Of a DNA stretch of 64,000 bases, positions 12,175-23,262 are shown one piece after another. The position numbers were made by a program, and so were the translations under genes. Within the stretch, counting starts at the first letter, position 1; every line of letters starts with the position of its first letter. The DNA is taken from assembly GCA_022316685.1 (NCBI GenBank), contig JAKJHU010001529.1, positions 1 through 64,000 on the forward strand. Direction: 5' to 3'. The stretch is from Progne subis subis. Lineage: Eukaryota; Chordata; Aves; Passeriformes; Hirundinidae. Below the pieces are notes generated by a model. The model worked only from the letters and a program-made list of their open reading frames with translations. It did not search any database and was not told where the DNA came from.

Positions 12175-14635
12175 CATGTTAGCAGCATTGCTTTGCTCAA
12201 AACATTTCCTCTTGCTCAGCTCTTGAGGCCTAAGGCTTCAGCTCCTTCAGTTCCTGGTGCTGAGCTGCTCACGCTGAACGAGACAACTCACAGAGAAGAA
12301 TACAGTTCATGCAATTCCTTCTGGGACACTGAGAGGGGAGGCTGTGAAAACAGGAGCATTGTTTGGTGTGGCCTCCTCTCTGCCCTTCCCGCCTTTCAGC
12401 GCTTTGAAGCAGCCAAGAGCTTTCTCCAAGAGTGCAATGAAGCAGCTGTTCCTGCTCCCAGGTCTGGCTCTTCCCAGTCTCTGACCTTGCCTGCTTTTGT
12501 CCCTCTTGCTGTGCCCTCTGTGCCCCCTGTGCTCGGTGGCTGCTGCCCAGCACTGTGGAACTGGCACAGATCCAGGGGTCGAGACCCTCCTTTCTCTGCC
12601 CTTGGAGCTGCCTGCTCACAGCAGCCTTTTCCATCTGGAAGCTCCACGTGGAGAGGGAGTCCCCACCTCTGTTCCTTGCACAACCTCCAGGAGCCCAGGG
12701 CTGCCATCTCAAGTCCCTGCTGGCCCTGAGGGCTCCCAGGTGCCTCAGGCTGCTGTGACACCAGGCACACGGGAGGGAAGAGTGGCAGGGGCTGTGCTGA
12801 AAGTCAGCTCCATGTGCTGCTGCTGCTGCTGCTGCTGTGGGGGTCATTTGTGCAGCCGTGCCCCAGAGTGAGGGATCAGATCCAGGCACTGCTGCTGCTC
12901 CCTGGGGATCAGCCACCATTTGGTTGTTGCTGTCAGGGCCAGCAGAAGCGGTGGCTGGAGCAGCGGGTGCTGACAGTGCCCCAAGCCCCGGGGCTGGAGG
13001 GGTCCCTGGGCTGGGGCTGGCAGGGAGCTGCCCCTTGTTCTCCCTCTGCCTCCCGCAGAGCTGGGCCGGGCACAAGTGGGGCAGCACAGCAAACAGGGAG
13101 CCTGCCAGTCTCTTCCAGCCCTGTCTGCTCACAGTCTGGGCCTTGGAGCTTCAGGTGGACAAAGGCAGCTGCTTCTGCTCCCTCTGTGTGTCCCCGTGTT
13201 CAGCAGTGCTGCTCCATCAGTCTGTGCCCAGCAGTGGGGAAAAGCCTCAGCCCTGCAGGGCCTGAGCAGCTCAGCCAGGGGGAAGGGAGCTGCTCTACAC
13301 AGGAACTGCAGCAAAGGACTGTAGCACCTTGTTCCATGGCAGAGCTCAAATTCTGTGAGGGAATAACAAATTATTCATGTGCATTGGTGCAACAGCACTT
13401 CAGGTGCTGTGCCTGCAAACACATGGCTCAAGATATGCAAAAGAATTCTGCAACTCTTGACTAGAACAAGATGTCACCAGTGCTGAACTCCAGTTACATC
13501 CAAAGCACCCACTTTACACATCTGCTCGTCTCTGCTACATTTTTTTCTTCAGGGTATCCAAACAAAAGTAAACAGAAGAGAAGCGTACATTTTGATTGTT
13601 TATCAAAATGTATCTCATTTTACTGTACGTTCCTTTTTAGGCGTATTGTCTGTTTAAAAAGAAAAAGAAAAAGAAAACCAAATATATATGAAAGAGGAAA
13701 GCAAGTATAAATGTGTAGTGCCAAATCTTATAGAACTTTGGATTAAGAGGTAACTGATCTTGTGAAAAAGAGGACTAAGTATTTACTTTGTAAATGTTTG
13801 ATGCATGGATCCATCTTACTGACATCAGCATCTTGTTTTTAAAGATTTTGGTGTTTTTTCCAATATTAAGTTATTTTAAACTGTGGTTGAAGCAATAGGA
13901 AAGTGAAAGATGGATTGTGCATAACAGTGTCTTGATTGTAAAAATATTACGTTTGAAACTTGGATGTAAAGTATTGCAAATGAAATTTCAAAATCCCAAT
14001 GCATTGTGTGACAGCAGCTTTTCCTCGAGGATGTGCAGCAACACAAAGACTTCATCAGGGGTGGGGGGCTTGGGGCTTTGTCCTGTGCCCCTCTGAATGT
14101 CATGAAACAGGACTTAACCTGCCACCAGCCCAGGTCACCTTCTGCCACCGCAGCTCCTTGGACCTTGTGTCCCCCAGAGCAGACACAAAGTGTTTCTGCT
14201 GCACCCCCCATAGCATAAATCCACTGAGAGCTGGGATTTTCCCAAGGCTTGTCTCCATTGTGCCATATTCCTAAAGAACCAGCAGCTCATCCTGATGAAT
14301 ATGGCGAGTTACACGGATGGTTGTCAGCTCCATTTCCTGCCTAGAAATCCTGAAACTGCTTCTGAATGCTGCTCCCTTCAGCTCTTGGACACCTATTCAC
14401 CAGAGCTGGGAAAAAAAATCCCCTGGCCACCAGCTTACAAGTGAGTTATGCCAAAGTTAGAGCTCTGTGGGAAATCTCTATCCATTCTTTCCTTTTATTG
14501 TGTCTATACGTGGGGGTGTGCACTGATGTGTCTTGTACGAAAGGAAGGAGTGTGCAAGCAACGTGACTGACACTTTCACTCTCAGTGTTCATTCCATACC
14601 CATGAGGACAAAGACATTATGGAAAGCCTTACACA
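12175..14635. other. No gene recognised; GC-rich then AT-rich DNA
   Basis: 12180-13330 is GC-rich, with long shadow frames on both strands and a TGC trinucleotide run at about 12815-12838. 13470-14000 is AT-rich. 14000-14280 contains short open frames without family features. No splice-bounded exon with a recognisable domain was found. Confidence 0.4.
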
Positions 14636-14638
14636 GAC

Positions 14639-14800
14639 AAACCCTTCTATCCATGGATACAGAGACATGCAAGAGCCCCTGGCACACACAGACCCTTCTA
14701 TCCATGGATACAGAGACATGCAAGAGCCCCTGGCACACACAGACCCTTCTATCCATGGATACAGAGACATGCAAGAGCCCCTGGCACACACAGACCCTTT
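14639..14800. repeat. 51-bp tandem repeat, 3 units
   Basis: Units starting CTTCTATCCATGGATACAG occur at about 14645, 14696 and 14747, with an exact 51-base period and near-perfect identity. A fourth, diverged start may lie at about 14590-14640. As 17 codons per unit stay open in frame, apparent repeat proteins arise here; they are not supported as genes. Confidence 0.93.
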
Positions 14801-15660
14801 CCCCACAAGCTGCAGGACATGAGAACACAACCCTTGCAACACTGACTGCAAGCCACAGCTCTGGGTGCTCCCCATGAAGCTCAGCTCTGGCACCACTGTC
14901 TGCCCCAGGCTCCAGGGGATGCAGTGGGAGCCCGGCTGGGCTCTGCCCTGGGGCCATCCTGCAGGCAGAGCTGGAAACAGGGAGCATTTAGGTGCCACAA
15001 ACAGCCAAGCCAGGGGCGCAGGGCAGCTGCTCCAGCCCGGACTGCACTGCTGTGTGCTGTGCTCTGGGGCTGGGGCTCTGCGCAGAGGGGACTGCACTGG
15101 TGTGTGCCAGAGGAGACAAAGAAGCTTCAGCTTTAGTCTAACTGAGCTGGGTGGGTGAGCTGGGAAGAGGGGAGGCTCAGGGGGATTCACAGAGCTCATG
15201 CTGCTGGAAGGATGAGGAAAAGGGAGAGGGAACTCAGCAGTGAGGAGAGCTGAGGGCTGGAGAGCAGCTCTGAATGACACTAAAATGCCACTGTACCTCT
15301 GAGACATTGCTGTTCTTCAGCCAGGGACAGGATGAGTCCCTAAGCCTGGGACTCGGTCTCCCTCATGGTGAGGGGCATCAAGGAAGGCAACAGTGTGATG
15401 GAGACTGCGATGGGCTGGGAACTCACTGGGGGAAAGGAGGGAGCAGTTGTGAAGTAAAAGGCAACTGGGGGAGAGAACTGTTCAGTGAAGGGCTGAGCTA
15501 CAGCTTGAGCATGCTGAAAAATGTCATTTAGGGTCACCCTAGATTGATTTCATTTCACAAGGTATTGAAAAGGTTTAATTTAGGGGGGATGTCATGTTTT
15601 CCCTTGGAGATGTACATTCTCCAAACTTGAGCAGCACTGCCAAAACGCTCAAGCAAGTCT
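14800..15660. other. No gene recognised
   Basis: Moderately GC-rich sequence between the 51-bp repeat and the PIM paralogue remnant. Open frames overlap on both strands without domain features. Confidence 0.35.
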
Positions 15661-15669
15661 CTGCTGCAG

Positions 15670-16912
15670 GTCACACCGTTTCTTCTTTGGCTGATTCCGG
15701 CCCGGTGCTGAGCTCCAGCAGAGCCCTGGCAGAGCCCAGAGCAGCCTCAGCATCGCAGAGCCCGGCTGCAAGGAGAGAAAGCAGAAACCGCCCATCAGCT
15801 GAAGGCTCCTGTGCCCTTGTCCCAGCCGCCCGCGGTGCCCAGGCCATGCTGGCCGTGCTCAGAGCGGTGCCCAAAGCTGCCCATCATTGCTGCCTTTGGC
15901 AGCAGAGCAGGAGGGCAGGACATGTGCCCAGCCTGCAGCCAGCCACGGCACATCCACCTCCTCAGCAGCTGCCCAGAGCAGGATGCTCCTGTGCTCGCTG
16001 CCATCTCCCAAAAGCTCTTATCCCACCCATGCCAAGAAGATGGGGACCCACCTCACACCATCTGCTGGAAGAAAAGCTGCTCCCAAAGGATGTCCTCAGC
16101 CTTCTCCAGGGCACGGCCCATCCACGCCACAGCTGGTCCCAAGCACTTCCCCATCCAGACTGGACACTGCCTGGAAGGCTTCCTTTAGAAAAACAAACAA
16201 CAAATTAAGGAAAATAGATTACAGACAAAAAGGGGAAACAAGTGAAAAGATAAAAGATTTTATGTCAGTCACAGGTTGAGGAAGGCCCAACCCCTGCATG
16301 CTAGGGAAAAACCCACCCATGGGTGAGGGAAGCCCATGCTTTCTCCTTCCCCCCTGCACTGCCCCCCAAAAGTGATGGTGATCCCAAAGCAAACAAGGGG
16401 ATGGAGCAGCCCAAGCCCTTCCTTGACTGCAAAGCAAAGCACAGGTGCACAGGTGCTGGAGTCCCACCTCTGCTCCTGCCATGGGGGTTTGTTTGTGTCG
16501 GGCTGGCTGCCCCAGCCCCAGCCCAGGGCACGGTGGGTGGTGGGGGCTGTTGGCAGGGCCAGGAGCCGACTCCCATTTCGTAACCACCCCAGCCCATGGC
16601 CCCAGCCCTGACACAAAGCAGCCTGGCAGCCCACTGAAAATCAGTTGCATCAGCCCCAGCAAAGGGGGAACCTTTGGTTCCTGGCCAGGCTGTGCAATGC
16701 CCAAATCTGGGAGCATCCCCCGTGTGGACTCATCTAAATTCACTGTGGAGCCTGGCTTTGAAGAAGGTTCCAGAATCAGAGTCCCTCATCTCCAGCTTTG
16801 TGCTGGCCAGGTCGAGGAAGAGGTTGTCATCCTTGATGTCATCCTCGCTGTCTCCAGCAGCAGCAGCCCCACCTGGTACAGCTCCTCCAGGGGCTCCTTC
16901 TCCTTCCCTGGG
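15670..16912 (-). pseudogene. PIM-like kinase pseudogene, tandem paralogue
   Basis: A degenerate, intron-containing copy of the neighbouring kinase in the same orientation. On the minus strand, 16912-16865 starts after a CCCCCAG acceptor and reads GKEKEPLEELYQVG, the start of PIM exon 2. It then runs without an intron into the catalytic-lobe block at about 16860-16735 (DDIKDDNLFLDLAS, then SGTFFKA). The N-lobe from the glycine loop to the hinge is missing. The HRD motif is lost (the block starts EDDIKDDN) and DFG is replaced by DSDSG. Intron 3 homology follows at 16650-16270. An exon-4-like end (AEDILWEQLFFQQM) lies near 16070-16115 and terminates in TGA. Intron 4 homology is at 15780-16050, and a barely recognisable exon 5 is at 15670-15770. 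Retained introns show a segmental duplicate rather than a processed copy. Confidence 0.8.
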
Positions 16913-17183
16913 GGTGAGACCAGGCTCTCAGTGCTCTGCCCAGGGCCCCAGCTGTCAGTGAACCAGGACAAGCCAAACCAGCTGGGATGGCAGCCACCAG
17001 TGCTGGGCAGACACGCTCAGCTCCAGCACAAGGGCTGTGTGCTCCCATCTGAGGACCCCTGTGCAGTGACACAGGCAGCAGAAAAAAGTCTGGGTTTCTT
17101 TGCTTCTGATTGCCAAGGCATGTGTGCAGCTGTTACTTACCAGGGCCCTGCATCAAAGGGTGCCTGTGGCTCTCTCCCATCTT

Positions 17184-19192
17184 CTACAGCTGATGAATAT
17201 CCTGCATCCAAGGATCACGGAAGAGGTCTTCTAATGAGGGCCTGTCCACGTCTAGCATGGTTAAACACCTCCTGATCAGATCTTGGCACTCTGGGGAGAG
17301 AAACCAGAAACCGCCGGTCATTTAGAGAAGGCTCCTGTCTGCTTTGCCCCACTATTCCCATGCCCAGGCCATGCTGGATGTGCTCAGAGCTGGGCCTAAA
17401 CTTTCCCATCAATTCCCTGTTTTGGAGGAGAGCAGGAGAGCAGGACATGTGCCACCTCCTCAGCAGCTGCCAGAGCAGGATGCTCATCAGCCCGCTGCTG
17501 TCTCCCAGCACTGGTATTGCCCCCGTGCCCAGAGATGAGGATCCACCTTGAGAGAGCCGTTGTGGCAGCGAGAGCTGATGGTCCCAGCTGATGTTCTGGC
17601 CCCTCCTGAAAGGGTGCTCCCCGCAGACCATCTGGTGCAGCAGGATGCCCAGGGACCAGATGGTAGCTGGCTTGCCGTAGTACCAGCCAAAGTGGGTCCA
17701 TTCCGGGGGACTGTATGACGGTGTTCCTATGGAATACAGATGGAGCTCATCAGGGGGATGCTGCTGCTCCCAGAGCCTGGCCCCAGCATCCCTGGGCATG
17801 CGAGGCTGCCCCAGTGGCACGTGGTGTGACCTGCTGCCCTCTCACCAGCACCTGGGACTTGTGGACAACCTTGGGGTTGGAAAAGAAGCCACTGGTGTTG
17901 GAAGAGGGCAGTGTAAGTTCTGGCAATGCCCAACCATGACAAGGAAAATCCCATTCATGCTGGGGAAAAACCATGCCTTCATCCTCCCTGCCTGCATTGC
18001 CCCAAAAACATTCTGAAGCCAAGGCAAACCAGGTGACTGGAGCAGTCCAAGCCCTTTCTCACCTGCACACCAAACTGGCTGCTGCACAGGTTCTGGCTCC
18101 ACCCCTCTCTGCCACCCCCACACACGGGTGTTTCTGTCAGGCTGGCTGCCCCAGTCCCAGCCCCAGTCCTGGCAGAGTGGCTGGAAAAGGCTGCCAGCAC
18201 GGCTGGAAGCTGACCCCCACCTGCCCCTGCTCAAAAGCAACTTGGCTGAAGACTCAATGCCATGACTGGCAGCAAAGGGAGAATCCCTGCTGCCACACCC
18301 AGGCTGGGTCATGAGATGTTGGGCCAGGAGATGTCCAGAACTGGGAGCACACCCCTTTGTGGGCTCACCTGCAAAGTGAGTGTAGGCCGTGTCTTGCAGG
18401 TAGGTGCCACAGCCGAAGTCGATCAATTTGGCCTGCCCGGTGGCCAGGTCAACCAGGATGTTCTCTGGTTTGATGTCTCTGTGCAGGACCCCGCAGCTGG
18501 TGCAGTGCTGCACGGCCTCCAGCACCTGGCGGAACAGCTCCCGCGCCACCTCCTCGGACAGGAACCCCCGTGCCCGAATGAAATGCCGGAGGTCCTGACA
18601 TCGTTCCGGGCGCTCCAGCACCATGATGATGTCGTTGGGGAGCTCAAGCCACTCCAGCAGCTGGGCGACACCAGGGAAGCCAGTGGAGACCTTGTGCAGC
18701 AGCACGATCTCCAGTGGTGCGCTGGTGCCGTTGGGCTGCGGGAGGAGCACGATGCCGTCAGTGGGGCTGATGCCGTGCCAGGGCTGGGGAAGCCCTCACC
18801 CAGCCCGGGATGCTCTGCACCCTGCGCTGGCCTCACGCCCGCTCTCCCTCCAGGCATCCTTGGGGCTTCCACCCTGCCGGGCCTCGGCTCATCCCCGCCC
18901 AGCACGCCCCGGCTTCTCCCGCTGGCCCCGCTCACTCACCAGCTGGTCCCAGTGCCGGACGCGGTTCCGTGGCACCCTTTTGATGGCCACCTGCAAACCA
19001 AGGGGAGCAGCGGGATGAGCTCAGCACCCGCCCTGCCCAGCCCCATCCTCCATCTCCTGCGCCCGCCGCCGGCCCCGCCGCTCACCGGGGCGCCGTCCGA
19101 GAGCCGCGTCGCCGCGAAGACGCTGCCGAAGCCGCCGCGCCCCAGGAGCGACCCCACTCGGTACTGCTCCTTGAGGCCGTGCTGCGCCTTCC
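17184..19192 (-). CDS. PIM1-like: PIM-type serine/threonine kinase, five coding exons
   Basis: Exons on the minus strand: 19192-19086, 18990-18940, 18735-18369, 17726-17547 and 17290-17184, with the TAG stop at 17184-17186. Every junction has AG/GT borders and phases that fit together (2, 0, 0, 1 and 1 bases carried), giving about 270 codons of kinase domain. Motifs in order: [11 protein letters not shown] glycine loop, VAIK lysine, the PIM-specific hinge [11 protein letters not shown] with its extra proline, HRDIKPEN catalytic loop, [16 protein letters not shown] in the activation/P+1 region, [17 protein letters not shown], and a closing [17 protein letters not shown] helix. All catalytic residues are present. 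PIM kinases are constitutively active cytosolic or nuclear survival kinases. The upstream first exon is unresolved: the frame stays open into 19193-19460, but no convincing donor was seen. Human PIM1 has 313 residues, so about 40 N-terminal residues should lie there. It may be expressed; an intact copy among decayed paralogues is plausible. Confidence 0.9.
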
Positions 19193-19720
19193 CTGCCGGC
19201 GAGACGCGGCTGTCAGCGCTCGGCCCGGGGCCAGGAACGGCCCCCGAGCGCCCCTCAACCGCCCCGGGCCGGGCATCCCCAGGCGTTCGCTCCTGGGGAC
19301 GGGACAGCGGCGGCTCGGGGCCGGCGGCCGCGCTGCCGAGCGGCGGAGCTCGGGCCGGGGAAGCCGCAGCGGAGGCGGCGGGAGCGGCTGCACCGCGTGT
19401 GTCCTCTGCGGGGCCCGGGAGGAGCCGGGGCCGGGGCCGGGGCCGGGGCCGAGCATGGCTCAGGTGCAGCCAAAGGGCAGCGATGCCCCCTTGGCTCCAG
19501 GCACTGATGCCCGCCCAGCATCGCCACCGCCAGTACGGCCAGAGCCGGGCGGAGGGGAGACCGCGGGGACGCCCGGGGGCGGGGACGGGGCAGCCCCGTG
19601 GGGCCGGGGGCGGGCTGGGGGCATGGCCCGGCCCGGCAGGGGAGAGGGAGACTGGGAGAGGAGGGGGACACCGGGAAAGGGAGACCGGGAGAGGGTGCGG
19701 GACTGCGGGAGAGGGTGGGG
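19020..19720 (-). promoter_or_regulatory. CpG-rich island over the PIM-like 5' end
   Basis: Very GC- and CpG-dense DNA, including repeated CCGGGG units at about 19424-19450. It covers the first kinase exon and its upstream flank. A CpG-island promoter is normal for PIM1-type genes. No TATA box is evident. The island ends where the sequence turns into AT-rich repeats beyond 20000. Confidence 0.7.
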
Positions 19721-19782
19721 ACTGAGGGAGAGGGAGAGAAGAAGCGGGAGGGAGTCGATAAAACCACTTCTTTGGCTTATGC

Positions 19783-19784
19783 CG

Positions 19785-19816
<32 letters not shown>

Positions 19817-19825
19817 GCTGCTGCA
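19783..19825. repeat. CTG/CAG trinucleotide repeat
   Basis: A run of about ten GCTGCT units interrupted by one CCG, just upstream of the PIM-like gene on the minus strand. Read on minus it would encode poly-glutamine after an ATG at 19826. I do not think that frame is the kinase start. Confidence 0.85.
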
Positions 19826-19919
19826 ACTGAAGCCCTCGGGCCGTTTTTCCCTGTGTCCGTTTGTCCGTTGCCCGCTCAGCCCCGCGCCGAGCCCCGCGCT
19901 CCCCGGGGGCAGCCCCTGA

Positions 19920-20580
19920 GCCTGTCCAGACACGGGAACTTTGCAGTGTTGAGCCAAGACCCAGAGTCTTGACTCCTGCACGGTGGCACAGGAATCCCCT
20001 TGGCTGCTGCTGTGCATTGTCCCTGCTGAGGGTCAGACACTGTCAGAGCACATTCCCTGAATGCACAATTTGTACCTGACCCAAGCACTGCACCTGTGTC
20101 TCCAGCATTGCTTTCCAAGAAAAACAGGGGAAGGCAAACTGGATGTAGCTCATGGTATTTTACAGTGTCTGAAATTTGCCAACTCATGGATCTTCGAGGT
20201 GAGATCCATTTGGAATTGATGGGATGGAGAAGTACTGCAAGATGGAAAAGGGGAGCATAGAAATAAATAGAGAAAAACATCTTGGAATGTTTCTTTCCAT
20301 TTTCATTTCATTTCTTAAAAGTTCTTTCAGTTTCCCTAGAATCTGCTCCACAATCCCGTTTGCTCTTTCCAAGAAACTTCCTGCAGAACAGGGTGGAGCT
20401 TCTGGCACAAGATGTGCCACCAATGGCAGCTTCCCTTGGCTTTCCACACTGTGCATGCAGCAGGAGTCTTGCAGCAAAGCAGGACAAATATTTGATAAAC
20501 CTGACAACTTGTTCTTTCTTTTCCTTGTGGACTGGGGAGCTGTGCCATTGGTAAGGTTTTCATTGTGACTGTTCTCCCCT
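19920..20580. other. Mostly unrecognised; possible retroviral integrase trace
   Basis: No gene. On the minus strand, about 20420-20290 encodes ERANGIVEQILGKLKELL, resembling the region around the catalytic glutamate of an ERV integrase. The surrounding sequence is too decayed to assign a family, so this is weak. Confidence 0.3.
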
Positions 20581-20584
20581 AAGA

Positions 20585-22030
20585 AAACAGGACAGGGTAC
20601 CGGTGGTACCTACTGGGAGTCTGTTATCGTCCACCCAAGCAGGAAGAAGAGGTGGACAACTTATTCTATAAGCAGCTGGAGAATGTTTCAGGATCACCAG
20701 CCCCTGTTCTTGTAGGTGACTTTAACCTGCCAGACATCTGCTGGGATCTCATACAGCAGCAAAGAGGCAGTCCAGGAAGGTTTTGGAGTGTATGGAGAAC
20801 AACCTGTTGTCACAGCTGGTGTGAGCCCACCAGGGGATGGACTATGTTAGACCTGTTGTTTGCAAATAGAGAAGGACAGGTGGGAGATGTGGTGGTTGGA
20901 GGATGCTTGGGCAGAGTGATCAAGAAATGAGAGAGTTCTCAATATTTGGTGAAATCAGGAGGAACATCAATAAGACTTTTACACTAAACTTCAGGAGGGC
21001 AGATTTGGCCTGTTTAGGAGACTTATTCAGAGAGTTCCTTGGGAAGCAGCCCTTAAAAACAATGAAGTCCAGGAAGGGTGGGCATGCTTCAAAGCAGAGA
21101 TCTTGAGGGCAGAGGAACAGACTGTGTGCTGAAAGATGAGCTGACGAGGCAAACGTCCATCCTGGATGGGCAACAGGGTTTTGAAAGACCTTAGGAATAA
21201 AAAGAAGATGTACCATCTTTGGAAGGAGGGTCAGGTCTCTCAGGAGGTATTTAAGAGAGTTGCTAGGGCATGTAGGAAAAACAGTAGGGTGGCCAAAGCT
21301 CAGTTCAAACTTATTTTGGCAACTTTAGTAAAGGATAATAAAAAATGTTTTTACAAATATATTAACGCAAAAGAAGGGTAAGACCTACCTTTGTTCTCTG
21401 GATGTGTGGGGGAACTAGTAACTGCAGATGAGGAGAAGGCAGAAGTGCTTGATGCCTTCTTTTCCTCAGTCTTTAGTGGGAAGATGGCTTGTCCCCAGAA
21501 CAACTGCCCTCCTGGGCTGGTAGATGGTGTCAGGGAGCAGAATGGTCCCCCTGTTATCCAGGACAAGGCAGTCAGAGAACTGCTGAGATGCTTGGATGTT
21601 CAGAAATCTATGGGCCCAGATGGGATCCATCCCAAGGTGATGAGGGAGCTGGCAGATGAGCCTGCAAAGCTGCTCTCCATCATTTACCAACAGCCCTGGC
21701 TCACTGGTGAGGTTCCAGGTGACTGGAAGCTGGCCAACGTGACACCATTCACAAGAAGGGTGGGAAGGAGGATCCTGGTAATTAGAGGCCAGTTAGCCTG
21801 ACCTCAGTACCCGGTAAGGTCATGGAGCAGTTTATATTGAGTGTCATCACACAGCACCTACAGGATGGCCAGGGTATCAGACCCAGCCAGCATGGGTTTA
21901 GGAGGGGTAGGTCGTGTTTGACCAGCCTGCTCTCCTTTTATGACCAGGTGACCCACCTGGTGGATGTGGGAATGCTGTGGATGTTGTGTATTTGGACTTC
22001 AGCAAGGCCTTTGACACTGTCTCCCACAGC
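20585..22030 (+). mobile_element. CR1 LINE fragment, endonuclease end to RT
   Basis: A plus-strand CR1 ORF2. The endonuclease half appears as GVCYRPPKQEEEVD, PVLVGDFNLPDICW and LDLLFANREGQVGDVVV. The linker region has YHLWKEGQVSQEVFKRVARACR at 21210-21280. The RT start is LVDGVREQNGPPVI and MGPDGIHPKVMREL, and further on FDTVSHS near 22010-22030. It is broken by frameshifts near 20780, 20930, 21380 and 21760. It ends abruptly in the RT palm at the junction with the ERV at about 22030; the conserved continuation of this CR1 RT motif is replaced by ERV pol. Confidence 0.9.
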
Positions 22031-22088
22031 AGATAAGTAAACTCAAGGGGTCAAATTTCTTTATGATAAATGAATAGACCAAGAACCA

Positions 22089-23243
22089 ATGAATTGGACA
22101 GAGAGTGACGAGAGGCAGCTACAAGATCTGAAAGAGAAATTATCCTCAGCACCAGTTTTAAGCTTACCCGATCTTAAAAAGGAGTTTGATTTGTTTATAA
22201 ACACCGAGGAAGGGATAGCATATGGAGTTTTAACCCAAGAATGGGGAGGATACCGAAAACCTGTAGCATTTCTATCAAAACTACTAGATCCAGTGGCCAG
22301 GGGATGGCCAGCTTGCCTCCAAGCAGTTGCTACTGCAGCTCTTTTGATAGAAGAGGCTCAAAAGTTAACATTACAGAGAAAGATAAAGATACATACTCCA
22401 CATGATTTGAAAACAATCTTAAGTCAAAGAGCTCAAAAGTGGCTCACAGATTCTAGAATCCTAAAATATGAAATTATACTGATAAATACAGATAACCTAG
22501 AACTAACAACATCAAAAAGCTTAAATCCAGCCCAATTTCTCTCTGGTGAGTCCACTGAAGAAATAGAACACCATTGCCTAGAACTCATTGATATGCAGAC
22601 AAAAGTGAGAGAAGATTTAGAGGATACACCCCTTCCATATGGGAGAGTGTTGTTCACAGATGGGTCATCCCGAGTGGTGGAAGGGAAAAGAATATCAGGA
22701 TACTCTGTGATTGAGGGAGAGAAAATGAAAGTTTTAGAAAAGGGAAAGTTACCAAGTAATTGGTCAGCACAGTGCTGTGAAATATATGCACTAAAGAGAG
22801 GGCTAGACTTACTTAAAGATGACCGAGGGACCATTTACACAGACTCTAGATATGCCTTTGGTATCGTGCACACGTTTGGGAAAATTTGGGAAGGACGGGG
22901 ATATTTAAATTCAAAAGGGAAAAACTTAATACACACAGAATTAATAAAGTCAGTGTTAAAATCTTTACAAAAACCATTAAAATTGCAGTAGTTCACATAA
23001 AAGGCATCAAAAGGGAGAATGCCCGAGATAAGGGGAAACCAGTTAGCTGATAAAACAGCCAGAGAAGCAGCTTTAGAACCAGGAGAACCAGTAAAAATCC
23101 TCAAATTAGAGAAAATACCAAGAAAAGCAGAAGAAAGGATAGAGCAAGTGTTTAGTAAAAAAGAGCAGAAAGCAATAAAAGAATTAGGATTACACCAGGG
23201 GGAACACGGAGTGTGGTTAACAGCTGACGGATGGAAATTCTGA
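22089..23243 (+). pseudogene. pol: ERV copy 1 pol: RT connection and RNase H
   Basis: The frame 22089-22991 begins at MNWTESDERQLQDL in the RT thumb/connection region. The RNase H acidic motifs follow: FTDGSS, CEIYALKRG, YTDSRYAFG. A one-base loss near 22979-22990 shifts the frame, and 23019-23243 carries the last part (GNQLADKTAREAAL, with the fourth acidic residue). A stop at 23241 closes it. In an intact virus RNase H removes the RNA strand during reverse transcription. It is inactive here through truncation and shifts. Confidence 0.9.
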
Positions 23244-23262
23244 ATAAACCCTGGCCAGAAAA

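Noticed and set aside
12814..12838. TGC run as a disease-type expanded repeat
   Set aside because: Only about eight units, and not in a supported exon.
12269..13464. Frames of 287 codons (minus) and 216 codons (plus)
   Set aside because: GC-rich DNA with overlapping frames on both strands and no splice or domain support.
14533..15307. Repetitive frames over the 51-bp tandem repeat
   Set aside because: Same reason: 51 is a multiple of three and both strands are open.
18262..19725. Plus-strand open frame of 487 codons
   Set aside because: It is antisense to the PIM-like exons and the CpG island. Its length follows from GC content and it has no domain features.
19782..19826. Poly-glutamine start of a longer PIM-like protein (ATG at 19826, minus)
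   Set aside because: The frame runs through the promoter-like island and the probable exon acceptor at 19193. PIM kinases have short N-termini.
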